Of a DNA stretch of 64,000 nucleotides, positions 41,796 to 52,088 are shown one piece after another. A program made the translations under genes and the position numbers. The stretch is from Duganella sp. BuS-21 (lineage in GTDB: Bacteria; Pseudomonadota; Gammaproteobacteria; Burkholderiales; Burkholderiaceae_D): positions 4,650,001 through 4,714,000 of the forward strand of contig CP097466.1 in assembly GCA_041874725.1 (NCBI GenBank), read 5' to 3'. The first letter of the stretch is position 1. The number at the start of each line of letters is the position of its first letter. The notes below the pieces were generated by a model. That model did no database searches and had not been told where the DNA came from. It saw only the letters and a list, made by a program, of their open reading frames with translations.

Positions 41796-41871
41796 TGGCG
41801 TCCCCAGGGGGATTCGAACCCCCGTACTCACCGTGAAAGGGTGATGTCCTAGGCCTCTAGACGATGGGGAC
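41796..41871 (-). tRNA. tRNA-Glu (TTC), copy 4
   Basis: A 76-base tRNA-Glu identical to copies 2 and 3. The Glu-Ala pair is duplicated here and at 41552-41746, with related spacers (CACTACGGCACTACAA). Confidence 0.95.
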
Positions 41872-41904
41872 CTTGGCACTACGGCACTACAAACTCTGCA
41901 AACT

Positions 41905-41980
<76 letters not shown>

Positions 41981-42065
41981 GTTTGCGCGAGAGACAAGAG
42001 TATAGCAGAGGCTCCGTATTATGCAAATACCCTTTTGCAACTTTGCCCCTGCTTCAATGAAAAAA

Positions 42066-43487
42066 TTAGAGGAACTTGGCCACGCGCGCCACAACGGTGT
42101 CGCGGCCGAAAATTTCCAGCACCGCGTCAATCGCCGGCGTCTGCAGCTGACCCGTTGTAAACAAGCGCAGCGGCATGGCGATCTGCGGCATCTTCAAACC
42201 GTGCGCTGCCAGCACTTCTTTAATCATGGCGGCCAGTGCAGCCTTGTTCCACTCCACCGTTTTGCAACGCTCGGCGAAATCGGCCAGCGCCGGCTTGACG
42301 GCGTCGGTCACGTGCTGGGTCAGCAGCGCGGCGTCCGGCTGCGGCTCGCGGAAGAACAGCATGGCGGCGTCCGCCAGTTCATTGACCGTGTTGACGCGCT
42401 CCTTCATCAGGCCCAGCACCACCGCCAGCGACGGCGCGCCGTCCAGCACGGCGCCGTTGGCCAGCATGCGCGCCTTGGCCAGCTCGGCCAGGCGTTGGTT
42501 GTCGGCCTGCTTTATATAGTGGTTGTTCAGCCAGTTCAGTTTTTCGATGTTGAACTGCGCCGCCGAGTTGGTCAGGTGGGTGCCGTCGAACCAGGCGCAG
42601 ACCTGCTCCATCGAGAACACTTCGTCGTCACCGTGGCTCCAGCCCAGGCGCGCCAGATAGTTCAGGATGGCTTCCGGCAGATAGCCTTCGGCCGGGTATT
42701 GCATGACGTTGACCGCGTCCTTGCGCTTGGACATCTTGGCGCCGTCCGAACCGAGGATCATCGGCAGGTGGCCGTATTCCGGCAGCGGCGCACCGATGGC
42801 GCGCAGGATGTTGATCTGGCGCGGCGTGTTGTTGACGTGGTCGTCGCCGCGCAGGACATGGCTGATTTCCATGTCCAGGTCGTCGATGGCGACGCAGAAG
42901 TTATACGTCGGCGTGCCGTCCGGGCGCGCGATCACCAGGTCGTCCAGCTCTTTATTGCCGATGGTGATAGGGCCTTTGACGAAATCGTTCCAGGTCACTT
43001 CGCCGTCGAGCGGGTTCTTGAAGCGCACCACCGGCTTGCGGCCTTCGGGAATGGCCGGCAGGGTCTTGCCCGCTTCCGGGCGCCAGGTGCCGTCGTAGCG
43101 CGGCTTTTCGCCGGCGGCCGTGGCTTTGTCGCGCATGGCCTGCACTTCTTCCTGCGATGAGTAGCAGTGATAAGCGGTGCCGGCTTCCAGCATCTGGCCC
43201 ACCACTTCGCGGTAGCGGTCCATACGCTGCATTTGGTAGAACGGGCCTTCGTCGTGGTTCAAACCGAGCCAGGCCATGCCTTCGATGATGGCCTGCACGG
43301 CTTCCGGGGTCGAGCGCTCCAGGTCGGTGTCTTCAATGCGCAGCACAAAGGTGCCGCCGAAGTGACGGGCGAAGGCCCACGAGTACAGCGCCGTGCGGGC
43401 GCCGCCTAAGTGGAGGTAGCCGGTCGGGCTGGGTGCGAAACGGGTGCGGACTGGCTTGGCTGGCGCCGGGGATGGAACATTCGTCAT
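42066..43487 (-). CDS. gltX: Glutamyl-tRNA synthetase
   Basis: A 473-residue class I synthetase that charges tRNA-Glu. The HIGH-type motif is [14 protein letters not shown] after RFAPSPTG, and the KMSKS-type motif is [22 protein letters not shown] and HGDDEVFS are as in bacterial GltX. A single gltX without a second copy in view would be expected to be discriminating. It lies directly upstream, on the same strand, of the tRNA-Ala/tRNA-Glu operon, which places enzyme and substrate tRNA genes together. Confidence 0.96.
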   Translation of the reverse strand: MTNVPSPAPAKPVRTRFAPSPTGYLHLGGARTALYSWAFARHFGGTFVLRIEDTDLERSTPEAVQAIIEGMAWLGLNHDEGPFYQMQRMDRYREVVGQMLEAGTAYHCYSSQEEVQAMRDKATAAGEKPRYDGTWRPEAGKTLPAIPEGRKPVVRFKNPLDGEVTWNDFVKGPITIGNKELDDLVIARPDGTPTYNFCVAIDDLDMEISHVLRGDDHVNNTPRQINILRAIGAPLPEYGHLPMILGSDGAKMSKRKDAVNVMQYPAEGYLPEAILNYLARLGWSHGDDEVFSMEQVCAWFDGTHLTNSAAQFNIEKLNWLNNHYIKQADNQRLAELAKARMLANGAVLDGAPSLAVVLGLMKERVNTVNELADAAMLFFREPQPDAALLTQHVTDAVKPALADFAERCKTVEWNKAALAAMIKEVLAAHGLKMPQIAMPLRLFTTGQLQTPAIDAVLEIFGRDTVVARVAKFL

Positions 43488-43549
43488 CGAAGTAAAAAGC
43501 TGAGATATAAAAGCGCTATTTTACCGCGTCGGCGACGCTTTGCCGCCAA

Positions 43550-44677
43550 TTACCAGCCGCAGAAGCGCGGCCAGACCGGCATATCGTCGCCATGTTGCGC
43601 AATCACGTGGTACTGGCCATGTTGCGCGGCCGTGGCGCAGGCGTGGTTGGGCAGGATGCGCAGACTGCTGCCGACCGGGAAGCGGCCGGCGATGTCCACG
43701 CCGGCGTCGCCCTGCCATTGCAATATGCCGTGCTCCTGGTTGGCTTTACCGAAGTCGAGCTCCGGCAACGGCCGGCCATCGGCGTCGCACACGAGGCCGT
43801 AACCGTGCGCGTCGTGGCCGAGGTCGCGACTCATCGCCATCCAGCCGCCGTCGGTGATGACCCAGCCCTGGTCGGCCTGATGACCAATGACCGTGCAGAG
43901 CACGCTGATGGCGATGTCGTCGGTAGTGCAGACGCCCACGTCGGCCATCACCATGTCAAAGAATATATACACGCCAGCGCGCACCTCGGTCACGCCTTCC
44001 AGATGGCGGGCGCTGAGCGCGGTCGGCGTCGAGCCGACGCTGACCACGTCGCAAGTGTGGCCGCCGTCGCGCAGCAACGTAGCGGCAGCCACGCAGCGCG
44101 AGCGTTCCTGTTCGGCCATGGCGGCCAGTGCTTCGGGTGTATTCAGATCGTAGGATGCGCCGGCGTGCGTCATCACGCCTTTCAGGCGGGCGCCGCCCTG
44201 CAGCGCAGCGGCAATGTCCAGCAGCACGGGATCGTCGGGCTTGACGCCCGAGCGATGGCCGTCGGTATCGATTTCGATCATCACCTCATAGCAGACGCCG
44301 TGCTCCGCGCCATGCCGCGCCACCTGCTCCGCCATCGCTACGGACTCCAGCAGCAAGGTCAGGCGCAGGCCTTCGCGCATCAAACTCAGCGCGTGCAGCA
44401 GTTTATTTGGCACGATACCGACCGCATACAGAATGTCGTCAATACCCGCGCGGAAGAACTCCTCCGCCTCCTTCAGCGTGGAGACAGTAATGCCGCGCGC
44501 GCCGGCCGCCATCTGCCGCCTCACCACTTCCACGCATTTACTGGTCTTCACATGTGGCCGGAACGCCACGCCCAGCTGATCCATGCGCGACTGCATGCGC
44601 TCCACATTGCGCTGCATGCGCGCCTCATCCAGCAACAGCGCCGGGGTTTCCAGATCCACCAAGGCGCCAGGCATCAT
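43550..44677 (-). CDS. PLP-dependent D-serine dehydratase / D-threonine aldolase family enzyme
   Basis: A 375-residue fold-type III PLP enzyme with alanine-racemase-like N-terminal barrel. The PLP lysine is in RPHVKTSK. The metal site at the end is NHACAT, a His-x-Cys pair. Eukaryotic-type D-serine dehydratases bind zinc through His-x-Cys, whereas D-threonine aldolases usually have His-x-Asp, so D-serine dehydratase activity is the better guess. It starts ATGATG overlapping the TGA of the DUF4399 gene. It lies 62 bases ahead of gltX on the same strand. Confidence 0.82.
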   Translation of the reverse strand: MMPGALVDLETPALLLDEARMQRNVERMQSRMDQLGVAFRPHVKTSKCVEVVRRQMAAGARGITVSTLKEAEEFFRAGIDDILYAVGIVPNKLLHALSLMREGLRLTLLLESVAMAEQVARHGAEHGVCYEVMIEIDTDGHRSGVKPDDPVLLDIAAALQGGARLKGVMTHAGASYDLNTPEALAAMAEQERSRCVAAATLLRDGGHTCDVVSVGSTPTALSARHLEGVTEVRAGVYIFFDMVMADVGVCTTDDIAISVLCTVIGHQADQGWVITDGGWMAMSRDLGHDAHGYGLVCDADGRPLPELDFGKANQEHGILQWQGDAGVDIAGRFPVGSSLRILPNHACATAAQHGQYHVIAQHGDDMPVWPRFCGW

Positions 44678-45063
44678 TTGACGGCAATCTTGATTTCCTT
44701 GTTCATGCCGGGGCCGTAGGCCTGGTGCAGGCCATTGGCGAACTGCATGGTTAAGGTGTAGTTTCCGGGCGGCAGGGTCAGCTCGGTTTCGGTCTGGCCT
44801 TTGCCGAAGTGGATGTGCTTGTCGTCGGCAGGAATCACCTCACCGGCCTTGACCGGCGCAGCGTTGACCAGCAAATGATGATGACCGGTATTCGCCGTCA
44901 TGTCGCCGGCCGGCTTGACGTCCATGCCGCTCACGGCGAACTTCACCTTGAACGGACTGCTGACCGACGCGCCATTGGCCGGCTCCACGAACGATACCGA
45001 CTGCTGGGCCAACACGCCGGCACTCAGCGTCATCAGAATTGCAGCCAATACCGGTCTCATCAT
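44674..45063 (-). CDS. DUF4399 exported protein
   Basis: A 129-residue periplasmic protein. A signal peptide (MRPVLAAILMTLSAGVLAQ) precedes a compact beta domain with VSFVEPANGASVSSPF and TGHHHLLVN, typical of DUF4399. The His triplet could bind metal, but no function is established for the family. AGGAG lies seven bases before ATG 45063. It is 15 bases after apbC and overlaps the next gene, so it is part of an apbC-DUF4399-dehydratase transcript. Confidence 0.85.
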   Translation of the reverse strand: MMRPVLAAILMTLSAGVLAQQSVSFVEPANGASVSSPFKVKFAVSGMDVKPAGDMTANTGHHHLLVNAAPVKAGEVIPADDKHIHFGKGQTETELTLPPGNYTLTMQFANGLHQAYGPGMNKEIKIAVK

Positions 45064-45077
45064 GATGATGCTCCTGT

Positions 45078-46166
45078 TTAGTCGTTCTTGACGACGATGG
45101 TAGGGAACTTGCTGGTCATATCCTTGGCCTTGTCGGCCACCTGAATTGCCACCTTGCGGGCGATCTGCTTGTAGATCTGCGCCACTGTGCCGTCAGGATC
45201 GGCCACCACGGTCGGCTTGCCGGCGTCGGCCTGCTCACGGATCGCCATGGTCAGCGGCAGTGCGCCGAGGAAGTCCACGCCGAAGTCCTTGCAGATTTTT
45301 TCACCGCCGCCGTGGCCGAAGATTTCTTCCGCATGACCGCAGTTGGTGCAGATGTGCACGCTCATATTCTCCACCACGCCCAGGATCGGGATGCCGACTT
45401 TTTCGAACATCTTCAAGCCCTTGCGTGCGTCCAACAGCGCGATGTCCTGCGGCGTGGTGACGATCACCGCACCAGTCACCGGCACTTTTTGCGACAGCGT
45501 CAGCTGGATGTCGCCGGTGCCCGGCGGCATGTCGACGATCAGGTAATCCAAGTCGCGCCAGTTGGTCTGCTCCAGGAGCTGTTGCAACGCCTGCGTGACC
45601 ATCGGGCCGCGCCACACCATCGGCTCGTCCGGATCGATCAGGAAACCGATCGAAGACACCTGCACGCCGTAGTTTTCCAGCGGCTCCATCGATTTGCCGT
45701 CCTTGGTTTCCGGACGGCCAGACACGCCCAGCATCATCGGCTGCGACGGGCCGTAGATATCGGCATCCAGCAGGCCGACCGAGGCGCCCTCGGCAGCCAG
45801 CGCCAATGCCAGATTGACGGCGGTGGTCGATTTGCCGACCCCGCCCTTGCCCGAGGCCACGGCAATGATATTCTTGACGTTGACCATCGGCTTCAGGCCG
45901 CGCTGCACAGTGTGGGCGATGATCTTGCTATACACGCTGACGCTGATGTTGCCCACGCCCGGCAGGGTTTTCAGGCCGGCGATCACGCTGCTGCGGATGG
46001 CATCGATCTGGCTGTTGGCCGGATAACCGAGCTCGATGTCGAGCGAAACCTCGTCGCCGTCGACTTTCAAATTCTTGACCGACCTCCCGCTCACAAAGTC
46101 TTTCATTGTATTTGGATCAACGATTTTCGACAGTGCGGCCTTGACGTCTTCTACAGCAATGCTCAT
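45078..46166 (-). CDS. apbC: Iron-sulfur cluster carrier protein ApbC (Mrp)
   Basis: A 362-residue P-loop ATPase that carries Fe-S clusters to apoproteins. The N-terminal ~90 residues are a MIP18-like domain, then the deviant Walker A ASGKGGVGKSTTAVN, DADIYGPS, and the cluster-binding CxxC in HICTNCGHAEEIFG. ATG 46166 opens MSIAVEDVKAAL with GGAGAG before it; the in-frame codons to 46193 are less likely. It is divergent from metG with about 100 bases between them, an arrangement common in proteobacteria. Confidence 0.95.
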   Translation of the reverse strand: MSIAVEDVKAALSKIVDPNTMKDFVSGRSVKNLKVDGDEVSLDIELGYPANSQIDAIRSSVIAGLKTLPGVGNISVSVYSKIIAHTVQRGLKPMVNVKNIIAVASGKGGVGKSTTAVNLALALAAEGASVGLLDADIYGPSQPMMLGVSGRPETKDGKSMEPLENYGVQVSSIGFLIDPDEPMVWRGPMVTQALQQLLEQTNWRDLDYLIVDMPPGTGDIQLTLSQKVPVTGAVIVTTPQDIALLDARKGLKMFEKVGIPILGVVENMSVHICTNCGHAEEIFGHGGGEKICKDFGVDFLGALPLTMAIREQADAGKPTVVADPDGTVAQIYKQIARKVAIQVADKAKDMTSKFPTIVVKND

Positions 46167-46265
46167 GTAACTCTCCGATAAATAGACCTTCATTCTAGCG
46201 CAACATGCGCACTAGCCGCATCCGCTGTTAAAATGCTCCTTTTCCACCCACAAAGTGCAACAACC

Positions 46266-48431
46266 ATGACTCGCAAGCTGTTCGTCACCACTGCCCTGCC
46301 CTACGCAAACGCCGCTTTCCATATTGGCCACATGATGGAGTACATCCAGGCCGACATCTGGGTCCGGTTCCAGCGAATGCAGCGTGACAATGGTGCTGCA
46401 CGCGAAGTCCACTTTGTGGGCGCCGACGACACGCACGGCACGCCGATCATGATCGCCGCCGAGAAGGAAGGCATCACGCCGCAGGAGTTCGTGGCCAAGA
46501 TCGCCGCCGGCCGCGCCCAGTACCTGGACGGCTTCCACATCGCCTTCGATAACTGGTACTCGACCGATTCGCCGGAAAACGTCGAACTGTCGCAGGGCAT
46601 CTACCGCAAGCTGCGCGATGCCGGCCTGATCCAGACCAAAACCGTCGACCGCTTCTTCGATCCGGTCAAAGGCATGTTCCTGGCCGACCGCAACATCAAA
46701 GGCGAGTGCCCGAAATGCGGCGCCAAGGACCAGTACGGCGACAACTGCGAAGTGTGCGGCGCGGCCTACCAGCCGACCGACCTGGTGAATCCGTTCTCGG
46801 TGTTCACCAACGCCACGCCAGTGCTGAAGCCGTCGGAACAATATTTCTTCAAGCTGTCGGACAAGCGCTGCTACGAATTCCTCAAGGAATGGCTGAACAC
46901 GCCGGGCCGCTTGCAGCCTGAGATGGTCAACAAGGTTTCCGAATGGCTGGGCGAAGCCGGCGAAAAGCTGGCCGACTGGGATATCTCGCGCGATGCACCC
47001 TACTTCGGCATCCCGATTCCCGACGCGCCGGGCAAGTACTTCTACGTCTGGCTGGACGCCCCGGTCGGCTACCTGGCTTCGCTGAAGAACTACTTCGGCA
47101 AGCAAGGCATCGACTACGACGCCTTCCTGAACGATCCTGAAGCCGAGCAGATTCACTTCATCGGCAAGGACATCGTCTCCTTCCACCTGCTGTTCTGGCC
47201 GGCCATGCTGAAGTTCGCCGACCACCCGACCATCGAGCGCATGCGCGTGGCCGTACACGGCCACTTGACCGTGAACAACGAGAAAATGTCCAAGTCGCGC
47301 GGCACCGGCATCTCGCCGCTGCGCTACCTGAACCTGGGCATGAATCCGGAATGGCTGCGTTACTACATCGCCTTCAAGCTCAACTCCAAGGTGGAAGACC
47401 TGGACTTCACCGGCGACGACTTCGTGGCCCGCGTGAATTCGGACCTGATCGGCAAATACGTCAACATCGCTTCGCGCTGCGCCGGCTTCATCGCCAAGAA
47501 GTTCGACGGCAAGCTGGCTTCCAGCCTGTCGGACAACGCGCAAGCGTGGATCAGGCGCGCCCTGGTGACGCCGGAAGGCGTGGAACGCCAGGCCAATATC
47601 GCCGCCAATTTCGAGTCGCGCGAGTTCGGCAAGGCGCTGCGCGAGATCATGGAAATCGCCGACATCACCAACCAGTACGTGGATGAGAACAAGCCATGGA
47701 TCCTGGCCAAGGATGACAGCAAGCTGGCCGAGCTGCACGACGTCTGCACCACCGCGCTGATCCTGTTCCGCCAGCTGACTTTGCTGCTGTCGCCGGTACT
47801 GCCGGGTGTGGCCGCCAACGTCGCCAAATTCCTCAACGACGAGCAACTGGTGTGGGCCGATACCAACGTCGCCAGCGGCGTCGTGTCGAGCGCGATGCTG
47901 GGCCGCACCATCGGCGCCTACGCGCACCTGATGACCCGCGTCGATCCAAAGATGATCGAAGAACTGTTCGACGCGCCTGCCGCCGGCGCCGCAGCCCCGG
48001 CCGCACCGGCCGTCAAGGCCGAGAAGCCGGCCAAGGCCAAGGCCGCACCGGCGGTCGCCGTCTCCGAAACCGGCATCGAAGTCATCGCACCGGAAATCTC
48101 GGTCGACGACTTCTTCAAGGTCGACCTGCGCATCGCCAAGATCGTCAACTGCGAACATGTGGAAGGCTCGGACAAGCTGCTGCGCCTGACGCTGGACGCC
48201 GGCGAAGGCCGCCTGCGCAACGTCTTCTCGGGCATTAAGTCGATGTACCAGCCGGAAGACCTGATCGGCAAGCTGACCGTGCTGGTGGCCAACCTGGCGC
48301 CGCGCAAGATGAAGTTCGGCGTGTCGGAAGGCATGGTCATGGCCGCGTCGGCGGTCGATGAAAAGACCAAGCCGGGCATCTATATCTTGAACCCATGGCC
48401 GGGCGCTGAGCCAGGCATGCGCATCAGTTAA
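46266..48431 (+). CDS. metG: Methionyl-tRNA synthetase
   Basis: A 721-residue class I synthetase that charges initiator and elongator tRNA-Met. HIGH motif in [16 protein letters not shown] in [10 protein letters not shown], and a zinc knuckle [18 protein letters not shown]. The C-terminal ~110 residues, from [18 protein letters not shown], form an EMAP-type tRNA-binding and dimerisation domain, after an Ala/Lys linker. A TGTTAAAAT -10-like element lies just ahead at 46226-46234. A GNAT gene follows after ten bases. Confidence 0.96.
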   Translation: MTRKLFVTTALPYANAAFHIGHMMEYIQADIWVRFQRMQRDNGAAREVHFVGADDTHGTPIMIAAEKEGITPQEFVAKIAAGRAQYLDGFHIAFDNWYSTDSPENVELSQGIYRKLRDAGLIQTKTVDRFFDPVKGMFLADRNIKGECPKCGAKDQYGDNCEVCGAAYQPTDLVNPFSVFTNATPVLKPSEQYFFKLSDKRCYEFLKEWLNTPGRLQPEMVNKVSEWLGEAGEKLADWDISRDAPYFGIPIPDAPGKYFYVWLDAPVGYLASLKNYFGKQGIDYDAFLNDPEAEQIHFIGKDIVSFHLLFWPAMLKFADHPTIERMRVAVHGHLTVNNEKMSKSRGTGISPLRYLNLGMNPEWLRYYIAFKLNSKVEDLDFTGDDFVARVNSDLIGKYVNIASRCAGFIAKKFDGKLASSLSDNAQAWIRRALVTPEGVERQANIAANFESREFGKALREIMEIADITNQYVDENKPWILAKDDSKLAELHDVCTTALILFRQLTLLLSPVLPGVAANVAKFLNDEQLVWADTNVASGVVSSAMLGRTIGAYAHLMTRVDPKMIEELFDAPAAGAAAPAAPAVKAEKPAKAKAAPAVAVSETGIEVIAPEISVDDFFKVDLRIAKIVNCEHVEGSDKLLRLTLDAGEGRLRNVFSGIKSMYQPEDLIGKLTVLVANLAPRKMKFGVSEGMVMAASAVDEKTKPGIYILNPWPGAEPGMRIS

Positions 48432-48441
48432 GGACCACGGC

Positions 48442-48921
48442 ATGAACCTTGTAGTCAGGGAAGCGACAAAGGACGATGCCAAGCTGATCGCCGGTCTCAC
48501 GCGTGCCGCGTGGGCCGGCAAGGTAAGCGTCACTTCGAGTGGCCACCGCGAAACCGCCGTCATCGTTGCAGAGCACCTGCGCGATGGCGGCGGTTTTGTT
48601 TTGGAGGTCGACAATCTGCCGGTGGGTTCGGTGCGCTGGCTGCCGCTCGATTCGGAGTCGGATGTGTGGGAAGTGTGCCGCATGGGCGTGCTGCCGGCGT
48701 ACCGGGGCAGCAACCTGTCCCAGCATCTGCTGGAAGCGGTGATTCATCACGGCCTGGCCACCGGCGTGGAGGAAGTCCGCCTCGCCGTACGCGCCGACCA
48801 GCCCAAGCTCATCGATTTTTACACGGCCTTTGAGTTCGAGCTGGCCGAAGAGCTGGAATATACCCACGCCAATCCCATGGAGCCGGCGCCGCTGGTGATG
48901 CGCCGCTCCCTGCGCCACTAA
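48442..48921 (+). CDS. GNAT-family N-acetyltransferase
   Basis: A 159-residue acyl-CoA N-acyltransferase. Motif A is visible as VCRMGVLPAYRGSNLSQHLLEAVI, with RGSNLS taking the Q/RxxGxG/A place (here GSN instead of GxG), so the pyrophosphate loop is slightly unusual. Substrate unknown. It begins ten bases after metG and is probably co-transcribed with it. Full family length. Confidence 0.82.
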   Translation: MNLVVREATKDDAKLIAGLTRAAWAGKVSVTSSGHRETAVIVAEHLRDGGGFVLEVDNLPVGSVRWLPLDSESDVWEVCRMGVLPAYRGSNLSQHLLEAVIHHGLATGVEEVRLAVRADQPKLIDFYTAFEFELAEELEYTHANPMEPAPLVMRRSLRH

Positions 48922-49015
48922 GGCCCCGCAAAATTCTGACTTCGACACGGGCAGTGCTCCTACGCGCCAGCCGTGCTTAGCATGGAACAATGGTTGCATT
49001 CCAAGGAGGCAACCG

Positions 49016-49348
49016 ATGAACAAGCTACTCGCATTTTATGTAATGGCCGCGTGCCTGGGTTCAGGCGCTGGCGCCTGGGCGCATCAGCCCGAATCCGATC
49101 CGGCGGCGAAGACTGCGAACGGCAAGACATCTCCGGCTAAAAAATCCAGCAAAGCCGCGTGCAGCAGCATGCAAGGCGGCGTGGACGCCAGTGGCGCGGA
49201 AAGCATCGACGCCCAAGCCAAGACCGGCCAGGCCAAAGCCGCCGCCGGCTGCGGCAAGGACAACGGCAAGGCCTCCTCGCCAAACGCCGCCCCAACCACC
49301 GCCAATCCGGACGTTAAACGTCCAACCAAAGGAGACCCACATGCATAG
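49016..49348 (+). CDS. Small exported Ala/Lys/Gly-rich protein
   Basis: A 110-residue protein with a signal peptide (KLLAFYVMAACLGSGAGAWA). The mature part is low complexity, rich in Ala, Lys, Ser and Gly, with two Cys (AACSS, GCGKD). No family recognised; probably disordered in the periplasm. AAGGAGG precedes the ATG. It overlaps the next gene by eight bases, and the two look like related exported companions in composition. Confidence 0.65.
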   Translation: MNKLLAFYVMAACLGSGAGAWAHQPESDPAAKTANGKTSPAKKSSKAACSSMQGGVDASGAESIDAQAKTGQAKAAAGCGKDNGKASSPNAAPTTANPDVKRPTKGDPHA

Positions 49349-49658
49349 CAAATTGATCGCCCTCGTCGCAGCCGCCTGTCTGAGCACCGCCGCCATGGCC
49401 CAAACCGCAGGCACCAGCAACACCGGCACGCCGACTCAAGGCCAAAGCGCCACCACCAGCGGCGAGCAAAACGCCACCACCATGCAGAACAACAGCAATA
49501 TGCAAAACACCACGCCGCCCAAAACCGCCAAGGAACTGAAAATGGCGAAGAAGGACAAAGCCAGCAAGACCGATTGCAACACGGCTCACACCGACGGTAA
49601 CGCCACCGCGCCGGCGCATGCGCCGTGCACGGACAAGGAAGTCAAAGCCAAGCGCTAA
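49341..49658 (+). CDS. Small exported Thr/Gln/Asn-rich protein
   Basis: A 105-residue protein with a clear signal peptide (HSKLIALVAAACLSTAAMAQ). The mature region starts with Thr/Gly/Asn/Gln repeats, then a Lys-rich segment (KELKMAKKDKASK) and two Cys (DCNTA, APCTDK). AAGGAG precedes the ATG, inside the end of the previous gene, so the two are translationally coupled. Function unknown. Confidence 0.68.
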   Translation: MHSKLIALVAAACLSTAAMAQTAGTSNTGTPTQGQSATTSGEQNATTMQNNSNMQNTTPPKTAKELKMAKKDKASKTDCNTAHTDGNATAPAHAPCTDKEVKAKR

Positions 49659-49670
49659 GTTTTACAGCGC

Positions 49671-51353
49671 CTATGTCAGCGGGCGCTGCAGGCTGGCCGG
49701 ACCGAATGACTCGAATCGAATGCGTTGGTCCGGCACGCCCAGTTTACGCAAGGCTTGGTACATGTCTTCCATGAAGCCTGCCGGACCGCACACGTACACA
49801 TCGCAGTCGCCGACCGGCAGCAACTCCCGCAGCCGCGCCACGTCGATTCGCTTGGCCTGCACGTGCACCAGCAAATTGCTATGCCCTGCCGCCAGCTGCT
49901 GCACATGCACGGCAAACGCATGCACCACTTCGCGCGCACCGTGAATGAAGTGGATCGGATGCTTGTGCCGGGTGCGGCTGCCGTTCACCAGCAAGCTGTT
50001 GAGCATGGCCACCATCGGCGTGATGCCTATGCCGGCCGACAAGAACACCGCTGGCCGCTGCGTGCCCTCCTCAAATATAAAGTCCCCGCCCGGCCCCATC
50101 AATTCGATCAGCGCTCCCGGCGCCAGATGCGCATGCAACCAACCCGACACCAGGCCATCGCGCTTGACCGAGATCCGGTAACGGCGTCCATCGGCCGCAT
50201 CGGAGATGGTGTAGCTGCGCACTTGCGACGCCGCGCCGCCCGTGGCCCATTCCGGCACCCGCAGCATCACGAACTGGCCCGGCGCGTGCGGCGCCACGCC
50301 CAGTCCGTCGGCCGGCTCCAGATAGAATGAGCGCACGTCGCCGCTTTCCCGCACCACATCGGTCACCGTGAATTGACGCCACCGTTCGGTTAGCCCTGCG
50401 GCCGACTGTGCGCGATCGGCTTCGTTCCAGCTGCCGGTGCGGGCGATCTGCATGGCCGGCTGCGGCGCGGTCCAGCGCAACGGCAGCGCAGCAACGTTGC
50501 GCACCACTTCACGCACGTGAAAACGCAGCAGGCGCTCGGCGCCGGCGAAGGCTTGCAGCTGCGGGCCGTCCCAGATAATTTCAGCCTCCACCGCGATGTG
50601 CAGCATGTCGCCGCGCTCGAAGTCGATGAACAGCAAGCCGGCGCGTGGATACAGGGCCAGATTGCCTTGCGTGTTAAAGAAGAAATTACCGACGAACTCG
50701 GGCGAGGTCAGCGTGTACTCGTCGTCGACACGCACAAAGCCGGGCCGGCCGCCACGATGTGAGACATCAACACCGCGACCGCGTCCCGCGTCCGGCGCCA
50801 TATTCGCGCTGGCGATAAAGAAGGTATCGGCGCGCGCAATCAGCTCGCGGTCGGCCGCCGTCAGCGCCACGCCGCGCACTACCTGCACCTTGCGGCCCTC
50901 GACGGACACGTCGCTGTGCAGGCGGTGCTGGATGTATTGCGGGCAGTTGCCGAAGCTTTGCGTCACGGCCACGCGCAGGCCATCCTCGCCGGCGGAGACA
51001 ATCTCACCGTTGACGCGGTTGCGACGGCGCGTGGTTGGCTCCAGGCCCAGTCCGCCGATATGGCCACCGGCGTGCAACTGGCCTTCCAGCGGATCGCCGG
51101 CCAGCACGCCACCGTTGAAGTGCAAGGTGCGTTCGTCAGGCGAGCTGACGAAGCCGGGAGCTGCGGCCAACATGGTGGCCCACGGCTGCCCTGCACCATC
51201 CAGCGCGCCAAGGAAAAAGAACGGCAGTTGTGCGTAAAACTGGCGATGCTGCTCGGGCATGAAGTCGCGAATATAAGGCGCCGCGCCAGCCATCTGATCG
51301 CGCACACCAACGCGCTCCTGAATGGCTAATTCACCGGCATGGAACGGCGTCAT
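49671..51353 (-). CDS. Flavoprotein fusion: PNPOx-like domain plus ferredoxin-reductase-like domains
   Basis: A 560-residue protein. Residues about 20-200 resemble a pyridoxamine-phosphate-oxidase-like FMN-binding barrel (FYAQLPFFFLGALDGAGQPWATML, FVGNFFFNTQGNL). Then an FAD-binding domain with RSYTISDA (RxY(S/T) motif) and an NAD(P)-binding domain with SAGIGITPMVAML and CGPAGFM. It ends after the NAD domain, without the plant-type 2Fe-2S ferredoxin domain that many relatives carry. Probably a soluble electron-transfer oxidoreductase. It is two bases after the GST gene and likely co-transcribed with it. Confidence 0.83.
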   Translation of the reverse strand: MTPFHAGELAIQERVGVRDQMAGAAPYIRDFMPEQHRQFYAQLPFFFLGALDGAGQPWATMLAAAPGFVSSPDERTLHFNGGVLAGDPLEGQLHAGGHIGGLGLEPTTRRRNRVNGEIVSAGEDGLRVAVTQSFGNCPQYIQHRLHSDVSVEGRKVQVVRGVALTAADRELIARADTFFIASANMAPDAGRGRGVDVSHRGGRPGFVRVDDEYTLTSPEFVGNFFFNTQGNLALYPRAGLLFIDFERGDMLHIAVEAEIIWDGPQLQAFAGAERLLRFHVREVVRNVAALPLRWTAPQPAMQIARTGSWNEADRAQSAAGLTERWRQFTVTDVVRESGDVRSFYLEPADGLGVAPHAPGQFVMLRVPEWATGGAASQVRSYTISDAADGRRYRISVKRDGLVSGWLHAHLAPGALIELMGPGGDFIFEEGTQRPAVFLSAGIGITPMVAMLNSLLVNGSRTRHKHPIHFIHGAREVVHAFAVHVQQLAAGHSNLLVHVQAKRIDVARLRELLPVGDCDVYVCGPAGFMEDMYQALRKLGVPDQRIRFESFGPASLQRPLT

Positions 51354-51355
51354 GA

Positions 51356-51979
51356 TTAGGCCTCCTCGGGAGCCAGGCCTGCCACAGTGGCAGGCATCGA
51401 AACAAAGCCCGGCAGCGCGCGGACCTTGTCCAGCCAGGCACGCATGTTCGGATACGGTTTCAGCGACACGCCGCCTTCCGGCGCATGGGCGATGTAGGTG
51501 TAGCAGGCGATATCGGCAATGGTGGCGTGCTCGCCCACCAGCCAGTTGCGTCCATGCAGTTCCTGCTCCATCACATCGAACAAACGCACGGCCGTGGCTT
51601 TGGCGGACTCATGATCGCGCGGCATGCCGAACACGGTGACCAGGCGGGCAGTGGCGGGACCACCGGCAATTTTGCCGGCGGCTACCGCCAGCCAGCGTTG
51701 CACGTTCGCAGCGGCCACCGGATCGCGTGGCAGCCAGCGGCCACTGTCATCATATTTGCAGGCCAGGTAGACCAGGATGGCGTTGGAATCGGCCAGGGTC
51801 ACATCGCCGTCCTGCAGCACTGGAATTTCGCCGAAGCTGTTCATGCCCAGGAAGGGTGGCTTGCGGTTCTCGCCGTTTTTCAGGTCGACCGTCACATATT
51901 CGTGCGGCAGCTGCAACAGGTTGAGGAACAGTTCTGCGCGGTGGGTGTGGCCGGAGAGTGGGACGCCGTAGAGCTTCAT
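51356..51979 (-). CDS. Glutathione S-transferase
   Basis: A 207-residue GST with an N-terminal thioredoxin fold (MKLYGVPLSGHTHRAELFLNLL, with Ser/His near the glutathione site) and the cis-Pro plus LADSNAILVYLA glutathione-binding stretch. The C-terminal helical domain has WLVGEHATIADIACYTYI. Subclass uncertain. ATG 51979 is chosen; the in-frame extension to 52027 is not typical. It heads the unit with the flavoprotein and is divergent from a LysR regulator 110 bases away, the standard layout for LysR control. Confidence 0.9.
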   Translation of the reverse strand: MKLYGVPLSGHTHRAELFLNLLQLPHEYVTVDLKNGENRKPPFLGMNSFGEIPVLQDGDVTLADSNAILVYLACKYDDSGRWLPRDPVAAANVQRWLAVAAGKIAGGPATARLVTVFGMPRDHESAKATAVRLFDVMEQELHGRNWLVGEHATIADIACYTYIAHAPEGGVSLKPYPNMRAWLDKVRALPGFVSMPATVAGLAPEEA

Positions 51980-52088
51980 GATGATTCCTTGCTGGGTGAG
52001 TGGATGAAGCAAGTATAGGCAGCGCATGAGGTTCTGATAAGCCGGACAATACGGGAATCACTTTCCACTTAAAGTGTACAATCAGATC

